Source: Nitrospina sp. (lineage in GTDB: Bacteria; Nitrospinota; Nitrospinia; Nitrospinales; Nitrospinaceae). From it: DNA of 18,613 bases. Location of the stretch: the NCBI GenBank assembly GCA_004357435.1, contig SMVS01000014.1:1-18613 (forward strand), read 5' to 3'. Positions 14,204 through 18,613 of this stretch are shown in pieces (the stretch's first letter is position 1; every line of letters begins with the position of its first letter). Made by a program: the position numbers and the translations under genes. The notes under the pieces were generated by a model that saw only the letters and a list, made by a program, of their open reading frames with translations, ran no database searches and had not been told where the DNA came from.

Positions 14204-14230
14204 TATATATAAATGAAAGTGAACACCCAA
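14202..14230 (-). promoter_or_regulatory. Candidate promoter of hpnH
   Basis: On the minus strand a perfect TATAAT (complement of 14202-14207) has TTGGGT 17 bases upstream (weak -35, 3 of 6). The start would fall near 14195, inside the right arm of the inverted repeat. Confidence 0.4.
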
Positions 14231-14330
14231 CCCAATTTAATTATTTCATCCGGTAAGCTCCCAGCGGTGGGGATATTCGCCAGACGGACGCATCCCACAT
14301 CAGCCAGAATCTCTTGCGGAAAATGAACCT

Positions 14331-14522
14331 TTGAAAAAAATTCCATTTCTAATTCTGTGCGTGGTTATTGCCATAATTGTTGATGGCTCAATGACATACG
14401 AGATATTCAACACGCAACCGGAAACCTTGACCGGGTGGTTGCTGGCGTCCATTATCGTCATCATGGCGTTGGTCATATGGATCGCGGATACCTCCAAAAA
14501 GAATGATAACCAAGACAACTGA
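14331..14522 (+). CDS. Possible small two-helix membrane protein, unknown
   Basis: This 63-codon frame starts at TTG. It begins with Lys-Lys, then a hydrophobic segment (IPFLILCVVIAIIV), a polar loop (MTYEIFNTQPETLTGW), a second hydrophobic segment (LLASIIVIMALVIWIA) and a Lys/Asn/Asp tail. This is a sensible N-in/C-in hairpin topology, and the charges fit the positive-inside pattern. I do not recognise a family. There is no good Shine-Dalgarno and an opposite-strand frame overlaps it, so it may not be real. The flanking 14108-14330 holds only the candidate promoter elements. Confidence 0.45.
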   Translation: MKKIPFLILCVVIAIIVDGSMTYEIFNTQPETLTGWLLASIIVIMALVIWIADTSKKNDNQDN

Positions 14523-14642
14523 GGGTATCAAAAATTTCCGCTAAAACATGAAAAGCCTCAATTTTTCAGTAACTTCCCCGTATGATGTGAGTCGGCCCGG
14601 TGGCACCAACCTTACATGAATTTAGGAGAGTTTCTCAAGAAT

Positions 14643-14662
14643 TGAGCCGTGGACCCGGCTCA
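14643..14662 (-). terminator. Hairpin at the 3' end of the U32 gene
   Basis: TGAGCCG-GGTCCA-CGGCTCA is a perfect 7-bp stem whose first three bases are the stop codon of the U32 gene. It is followed by ATTCTT, a poor U-tract. Possible terminator or 3' stabiliser. Confidence 0.45.
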
Positions 14663-16012
14663 AACAGACACGGCTTTGGGCGCGGTCACCAAACTCAATA
14701 GGGCATAAGGGTCGATCGCCCCTTCCGTCTTGATCCACACCGTGCCGTTGCCGCCGTGCGCGACGGCAACCGCTTCGCCTTTTGGGTTTTCCATGGCGGT
14801 TAGATGAAAATGGTAATGCCGGCCGGGCGATATGTATTCCACTTCATCGCCGATTTCGATTCTGTTTTTAACTTCCACCTCCATCCACCCACCCGCCCGT
14901 TCGCCCTTCACCTGTCCGGCATAAATTTGCGGCAAGGCTGTTTCCTGTGGCGAATCGAACCGTTCCGTTTCGTGGTCGGAATTGGGCACCAGAAACGCCG
15001 ACGTGAAACCGCGGTTGGCGGTCTTGCTGATCTCTTTTAACAATTGCGGATTGAACGTCCTGCCGCTCATCATCTCATCGATGGCCTGCCGGTAACTGCG
15101 GATAACCAGCGCCAGGTAGTAAACGGTTTTCGAGCGGCCTTCGATTTTAAATGAACACACGCCCGCGTCCCGAATCTGTTTCAGGTATTCGATAGCGCGC
15201 AGGTCTTTGGAGTTCATGATGTAGGTGCCGTGTTCGTCTTCATCAATCGGCATCAGCTCACCCGGACGCTGGGTTTCCTCCAGGAAATACTCACCCTTCA
15301 GCAAATCCGGATTGTGCGTGCTCTGCGAATACGCCGGCGCCTCACTTGCTTGATAAATGTTGTACTCCCATCGGCAACTGTTGGTGCAGGTGCCCTGGTT
15401 GGCGTCGCGATGATTAAAATAATTGGAAAGCAGGCAACGGCCCGAATAGGCGATACAAATCGCGCCATGCACAAACGACTCCAGCTCCATCTGCGGCACC
15501 TGCCGATGAATCTCGGCGATTTCGACCAGCGACAACTCGCGCGACAGAATCACCCGGCTCACTCCCTGGTCGTACCAGAACTGAACCGACGGCCAGTTGA
15601 TGGTGTTGGTCTGCACCGACAGGTGGACCGGGATGTGCGGAAACTCCTTAAGCATGAAATGAATCATTCCCGGATCGGCCATGATGATGGCGTCCGGTCC
15701 CGCTTCCGCAAAATAGGCCAGCGATTTTTGGAACGATTCGATCTTGCGGTTGGGCGGCAGAATATTCGCGGTGAGATAAAACTTGCGGCCCATCTTCTGG
15801 GTCTTGGCGATGGCCGCTTTCAGAGTCGCGTCCTTGAACGGGTTCTCGCGCGCCCGCAGGGAAAATTTCGGAATGCCCGCATACACCGCGTCGGCGCCAT
15901 AGGCCAACGCGTAATCCAACTTTTCAGGGCTTCCCGCAGGAGCCAGCAATTCCGGGGCAGGCCCCGGGGCCAATTTTTCAGCAGGGGTTTTCCTGGTGTC
16001 CGTTTCACTCAT
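14660..16012 (-). CDS. trhP: U32 family protein, TrhP/YegQ-like (tRNA U34 hydroxylation)
   Basis: The frame opens with a TTG at 16051, but the ATG at 16012 gives 450 residues, close to E. coli YegQ/TrhP (about 453), and is preceded by AGAGG. The N-terminal TIM-barrel segment PELLAPAGSPEKLDYALAYG is followed by GADAVYAG. The U32 signature is ESFVHGAICIAYSGRCLLSN (178-197). Cys186, Cys193, Cys209 and Cys213, with Cys286 in GVCSFKIEGR, are candidate ligands of the Fe-S cluster known for this family. YegQ/TrhP takes part in prephenate-dependent 5-hydroxyuridine formation at the wobble base of tRNA. The older label peptidase or collagenase is not supported by a protease motif. The longer RlhA type (over 600 residues) is excluded by length. 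UbiU/UbiV are shorter and usually paired. Confidence 0.82.
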   Translation of the reverse strand: MSETDTRKTPAEKLAPGPAPELLAPAGSPEKLDYALAYGADAVYAGIPKFSLRARENPFKDATLKAAIAKTQKMGRKFYLTANILPPNRKIESFQKSLAYFAEAGPDAIIMADPGMIHFMLKEFPHIPVHLSVQTNTINWPSVQFWYDQGVSRVILSRELSLVEIAEIHRQVPQMELESFVHGAICIAYSGRCLLSNYFNHRDANQGTCTNSCRWEYNIYQASEAPAYSQSTHNPDLLKGEYFLEETQRPGELMPIDEDEHGTYIMNSKDLRAIEYLKQIRDAGVCSFKIEGRSKTVYYLALVIRSYRQAIDEMMSGRTFNPQLLKEISKTANRGFTSAFLVPNSDHETERFDSPQETALPQIYAGQVKGERAGGWMEVEVKNRIEIGDEVEYISPGRHYHFHLTAMENPKGEAVAVAHGGNGTVWIKTEGAIDPYALLSLVTAPKAVSV

Positions 16013-16082
16013 AAAAATATGCGCCTCTATAAGAGATGTTCTGAAATGCAAATTCCCAGCATTAAACTATTCGATGGGAACG

Positions 16083-16112
16083 ATTATAACCAATAATGAA
16101 ACCCAGTGACAA
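16083..16112 (-). promoter_or_regulatory. Sigma70-type promoter of the U32 gene
   Basis: On the minus strand TTGTCA (16107-16112, 5 of 6) and a perfect TATAAT (16083-16088) are separated by 18 bases. The start would be near 16076, a leader of about 64 bases to the ATG at 16012. The dispersed repeat copy B ends 6 bases upstream of the -35 box. Confidence 0.6.
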
Positions 16113-16118
16113 CCCTAA

Positions 16119-16169
16119 CCGGGCAACGCCCAGAGAAAAAGGGGTCACACTCGGATATGCGCCCAACCA
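16119..16169 (+). repeat. Dispersed GC-hairpin repeat, copy B
   Basis: CCGGGC-AAC-GCCCAG is followed by AGAAAAAGG, the core GGTCACACTCGG, then ATGCG and CCAACCA. The core is identical to copy C at 17885, with the ATGCG and CCAA-type ends also shared. It fills most of the gap between the U32 promoter and the end of the DsbA-like gene. Confidence 0.65.
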
Positions 16170-16195
16170 CTAGGGACCACAACCTGAAGGGCCAG

Positions 16196-16864
16196 CTATT
16201 CGCCTCCGCGACCAGCGGTGTCGATTAAATAGTCGACCCACTCCTCAAAGATCCGGTAGGGCTGGGCTCCAGAAATTATTCTTCCTCTAAAAAAACGTGA
16301 GCCGCGCCGGGGAGTGTGCCCTATGACGAAGCCGGGAGTGCCGGTAATCCCCGCGCGACGGGCATCGGTGAGATCCTTTTTGATGGCGCTGTCATGCCGC
16401 CTGCTTTTCAGGCAGGAGCGGAAGGGTCCCATCCGCAACCGGAGCTTATGGGCATAATTCAACAGGCTGGGTCGACGTAGTTTTCTGGGATTCGAACTCA
16501 ACAGGTGCCGCATCTGCCAATACTTTTTTTGATCTCCGGCACAGCGAGTCGCGCGAGCGGCTTGAAACGCGTGGTTATGAAAATCCAACGGCAGATCCCG
16601 GCTGATGAACCGGAGTTTTCCCGTTAGCACCAATTCTCTCATCAGTTTCGGAAAAGTTTTTTCATGAAACTTGTTGCAGTAGGGACATTGATAATCGGTG
16701 AACTCCACCAACGTGACCGGCGCGTCTTTACTGCCCTTCGCATAGGTATCCCCCAGCATGAGGGTGACGTTTTTACTGGCCGCCCACCCGGCGTCCTGCC
16801 ACACCAGACAAGATAATGAGAATAATGCTGTTAACAAAACCGATATTTTCATGGTTCCCCGCAT
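16196..16864 (-). CDS. DsbA-like thioredoxin-fold protein, exported
   Basis: This protein of up to 222 residues has a signal peptide (MKISVLLTALFSLSCL, cleavage probably after GWA near residue 28). The DSBA/thioredoxin_4 fold follows: VTLVEFTDYQCPYCNKFHE with active-site CPYC (Cys60-Cys63) and the cis-proline loop GITGTPGFVIG (Pro177). The family oxidises or isomerises disulfides of periplasmic proteins. The middle part (about 125-160) is unusually rich in Arg, Lys and Leu but keeps the Phe-x-x-Cys-Leu segment (FRSCLKS). An in-frame ATG at 16852 gives a more typical signal peptide start and is an equally good choice; neither has a clear Shine-Dalgarno. A DsbB partner is not nearby. Divergent from the TPR gene at 17005. 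Confidence 0.85.
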   Translation of the reverse strand: MRGTMKISVLLTALFSLSCLVWQDAGWAASKNVTLMLGDTYAKGSKDAPVTLVEFTDYQCPYCNKFHEKTFPKLMRELVLTGKLRFISRDLPLDFHNHAFQAARATRCAGDQKKYWQMRHLLSSNPRKLRRPSLLNYAHKLRLRMGPFRSCLKSRRHDSAIKKDLTDARRAGITGTPGFVIGHTPRRGSRFFRGRIISGAQPYRIFEEWVDYLIDTAGRGGE

Positions 16865-16965
16865 CGCTTAAAAAACTTCAGCCGCAGGGTACCATCCCGC
16901 GCCATTGCCACCAAGGCTGTCGCCATTTTTGACCTTTCAAGAGCCTGCAATAATTGCTAATATCA

Positions 16966-16979
16966 TTATTAATTAATAA
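16966..16979. promoter_or_regulatory. AT palindrome in the divergent intergenic region
   Basis: TTATTAATTAATAA is a perfect 14-bp palindrome between the DsbA-like gene and the TPR gene. It is a possible AT-rich promoter or regulator site for either direction. No good -35/-10 pair could be assigned. Confidence 0.3.
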
Positions 16980-17004
16980 CATCCCGCAACCAATCCGTCG
17001 ACTT

Positions 17005-17877
17005 ATGACCGAATTTGAACATGCGCAGGAAGCGATGGCGCAGGGCAATCTGGAAGATGCCATCGGCGGTTACACCCGTGCCCTGGAGTTGGACAACCTG
17101 TCGTTGCGCAACCGCACCCGCGCCCACAACGCACGCGGCAACGCGCACCTGCTCCTGAACGATTTCGACCAGGCGTTGATTGACTTCAACCGGGTGATCG
17201 AACTCAATCCCAAATCCCCTTTTTCATACCAGTCTCGCAGTCTCGCCTATTTCAAATCCGGCCGGTACAACGAGGCCATCACCGATTTCACCCGGACGAT
17301 TCAACTCGATCCGGAGTACGTCTACGCCTACATTTACCGGAGTGACGCTTATTTTCGCCTCGGCCTGTTCGATCACGCGATCTCCGATTACGAAAAACTG
17401 ATGGAGCTCAATCCCGAGGACCTGTACATTTATTTCAATCGGGGGCTGGCTTATTTCTATAACGACAAATTTGAAAAAGCCGAAAGCGATTTTGAACAAT
17501 GCCTGGAGCTGGACTCGCAAGACGCGCAAGCCATGATCTGGCTGTACCTGAGCCGCGAACGCGGCGGCAGAACCGGTGAACTGCAACTGGTCGCGCAATC
17601 AAAAAATATGAAACCGCGGCATTGGCCGCATCAGATCGCGTTCATGTTACTCGACAACCTGACGCCGGAACTGTTGTTGGAAGACACCCTCGACGCCGAC
17701 CCCAATGTAGAAAAAGAACGTTTGGGCGAAGCCTATTTTTTCATTGGCCAGTACCATATTGTGCGGGGACAGGATTTTAAGGCTAAAGAGAATTTGCAGA
17801 AGTGTGTGGCCACCAGCGACCATGGAATCATCCGCTCCGCCGCCCTCATGGAACTGGAGCGCTTCAAGCGGGAGTAA
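17005..17877 (+). CDS. NlpI-like tetratricopeptide repeat protein
   Basis: The chosen ATG at 17005 gives 290 residues; a TTG at 16954 in frame is less likely because its extra residues belong to an AT-rich region. About five TPR units cover residues 1-170, for example RAHNARGNAHLLLNDFDQAL and FSYQSRSLAYFKSGRYNEAI. The C-terminal part (IWLYLSRERGG, then YFFIGQYHIVRGQDFKAKEN) resembles the NlpI-type extension, where a WLYL helix is followed by a closing TPR-like pair. NlpI is an outer-membrane lipoprotein adaptor for wall hydrolases and proteases. This protein has no signal peptide or lipobox from the chosen start, so it would be cytoplasmic. Function unknown beyond protein-protein contact. Confidence 0.75.
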   Translation: MTEFEHAQEAMAQGNLEDAIGGYTRALELDNLSLRNRTRAHNARGNAHLLLNDFDQALIDFNRVIELNPKSPFSYQSRSLAYFKSGRYNEAITDFTRTIQLDPEYVYAYIYRSDAYFRLGLFDHAISDYEKLMELNPEDLYIYFNRGLAYFYNDKFEKAESDFEQCLELDSQDAQAMIWLYLSRERGGRTGELQLVAQSKNMKPRHWPHQIAFMLLDNLTPELLLEDTLDADPNVEKERLGEAYFFIGQYHIVRGQDFKAKENLQKCVATSDHGIIRSAALMELERFKRE

Positions 17878-17884
17878 ACGCACG

Positions 17885-17936
17885 CCGGGGAAGCGCCGGA
17901 ACTGAAAGAGGTCACACTCGGTAATGCGACCAATCA
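17885..17936 (+). repeat. Dispersed GC-hairpin repeat, copy C
   Basis: CCGGGGAAGCGCCGG is followed by AACTGAAAG, the core GGTCACACTCGG, then TAATGCG and CCAATCA. It starts 8 bases after the TPR gene stop and lies between it and panE. It is closest to copy B at 16119. Confidence 0.65.
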
Positions 17937-17960
17937 AGGTTGGGCGTCATTGAAAACCTT

Positions 17961-18613
17961 ATGAATATTTTGATTTATGGGGCCGGGGCGGTGGGGCTGG
18001 GGCTGGCCTCCTGCCTGCTCAAAGCGGAACAACAGGTTGACCTGATCGGCAGAAAAGCAACGATCAACGCGCTTCACCAACACGGCCTGCAACGCACCGG
18101 ATTGTTCGGTGACTTTCACAGCCCACCCTCCCAGTTCGGTGCCGTCCTTGACCTGATTGACCTGCCGGATAAGATTTACGATTTCATCCTGGTCTGCACC
18201 AAATCGTTCGACAGTCCTGACGCGGCGCGAGACCTGGCGCCGTTCGCCAAGGATGCGCTGGTCGTGCTTTGCCAGAACGGTTGGGGCAACACCGAAATTT
18301 TTTCCAAATTATTTTCCAAAGACCAAATTAAAAACGCGCGGATCATCACTGGATTTTTGCGGCCGCAAAAACATCAGGTGGCAATCACCGTGCACGCCGA
18401 CGCCATCCACCTGGGCACCCTGTTCAGCGCCGATAATTCCGATGAAAGCACCACCGACTTGCTACCGCTGGCCAGCGCTATCGAACAAGGCGGCATCCCG
18501 TGTTCCGTCACTCCGGCCATCGGCCAGGATCTGTGGGCAAAAATGCTTTACAACTGCATGCTGAACGGGCTCAGTACCTTGTTCAATGTGCCGTATGGTG
18601 TGCTGGGGGAGTC
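17961..18613 (+). CDS. panE: 2-dehydropantoate 2-reductase (ketopantoate reductase), 3'-truncated by the window
   Basis: From the ATG at 17961 the frame stays open to the window end (217 complete codons). The N-terminal Rossmann motif is GAGAVGLGLA (residues 7-16, G-x-G-x-x-G), preceded by NILIY. Later segments include YDFILVCTKSFD, VVLCQNGWGN and DLWAKMLYNCMLNGLSTLFN. The last contains the conserved Lys and two Asn (K-x3-N-x3-N) of the ApbA/PanE C-terminal domain. The enzyme reduces ketopantoate to pantoate with NADPH in pantothenate and CoA synthesis. Some family members act on other 2-oxo acids, so the substrate is not certain. The start has no clear Shine-Dalgarno but places the nucleotide-binding motif at the usual position. 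Confidence 0.9.
   Translation, partial: MNILIYGAGAVGLGLASCLLKAEQQVDLIGRKATINALHQHGLQRTGLFGDFHSPPSQFGAVLDLIDLPDKIYDFILVCTKSFDSPDAARDLAPFAKDALVVLCQNGWGNTEIFSKLFSKDQIKNARIITGFLRPQKHQVAITVHADAIHLGTLFSADNSDESTTDLLPLASAIEQGGIPCSVTPAIGQDLWAKMLYNCMLNGLSTLFNVPYGVLGE

Noticed and set aside
14520..14574. Intrinsic terminator after the small ORF (TGAGG with CCTCAATTTTT)
   Set aside because: The stem is only 5 bp with a loop of about 30 bases, too weak to call.
14660..16012. Collagenase/protease function for the U32 protein
   Set aside because: Old family naming only. The Cys pattern and length fit the Fe-S tRNA-modification group, and no protease motif is visible.
14660..16051. TTG at 16051 as the U32 start
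   Set aside because: It adds 13 residues without family similarity. The ATG at 16012 has AGAGG upstream and gives the usual family length.
15230..16096. 288-codon plus-strand frame opposite the U32 gene
   Set aside because: It is antisense to a clear U32 protein, rich in Arg and without recognisable motifs. Treated as a shadow.
16954..17004. TTG at 16954 as the start of the TPR protein
   Set aside because: The extra residues come from an AT-rich palindromic stretch and do not form a signal peptide with a lipobox. The ATG at 17005 begins the first TPR helix.
18157..18564. 135-codon plus-strand frame inside panE
   Set aside because: It is an out-of-frame shadow; the real frame from 17961 is open to the window end and carries the PanE motifs.

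Overview
The window looks like a chromosomal segment of a Gram-negative, flagellated, piliated and probably hopanoid-making bacterium. The evidence is a flagellar rod/hook cluster, a type IV pilus (T4P) operon of the proteobacterial PilF-RodZ-PilT-PilU-PilC type, two lipoproteins with lipoboxes, a periplasmic DsbA-like protein and an HpnH-type radical SAM enzyme. Base composition is roughly balanced. Gene content would fit Nitrospinota or a deltaproteobacterial-type lineage, but that placement is an impression from gene content, not a proof.

Layout. (1) Positions 2-2998, plus strand: the 3' part of fliK, then flgD and flgE, a flagellar hook-assembly operon. (2) 2999-3442: a non-coding stretch of about 440 bp, a mosaic of short degenerate repeats and GC-rich hairpins. 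Related copies recur at about 16119 and 17885. (3) 3443-4288, minus: a lipoprotein with an FGE-sulfatase (SUMF1-type) domain. (4) 4421-12906, minus: one compact nine-gene unit. In transcription order it holds pilF, rodZ, pilT, a pilU-like ATPase, a zinc-ribbon/pseudo-receiver protein, a stand-alone cyclic-nucleotide-binding-domain protein, pilC, a PilS-like histidine kinase and a small tandem-CDGSH iron-sulfur protein. Gaps run from an 8-bp overlap to 66 bp. A good sigma70-type promoter (TTGAGA, 17 bp, TATAAT) lies at 12952-12980. (5) 13100-14107, minus: hpnH, with a perfect 9-bp inverted repeat in its upstream region and a possible small two-helix membrane protein (14331-14522) pointing the other way. 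(6) 14660-16012, minus: a U32 family protein of the TrhP/YegQ type with its own promoter (TTGTCA, 18 bp, TATAAT). (7) 16196-16864, minus, a DsbA-like thioredoxin-fold protein; 17005-17877, plus, an NlpI-like TPR protein. These two are divergently arranged. (8) 17961 to the end, plus: the first 217 codons of a ketopantoate reductase (panE), cut by the window edge.

The most interesting part is the T4P unit. It carries the retraction motors, the platform protein and the pilotin-like lipoprotein together with rodZ. It also contains three proteins that are not standard pilus parts: a Zn-ribbon protein with an apparently phosphorylation-dead receiver-like domain, a free cyclic-nucleotide-binding domain with an intact phosphate-binding cassette, and a NEET-type Fe-S protein. 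The PilS-like kinase has no PilR partner in the window. Together these suggest, by inference, a pilus-retraction module with its own nucleotide and redox inputs. No RNA genes, CRISPR arrays, insertion sequences or prophage genes were seen.
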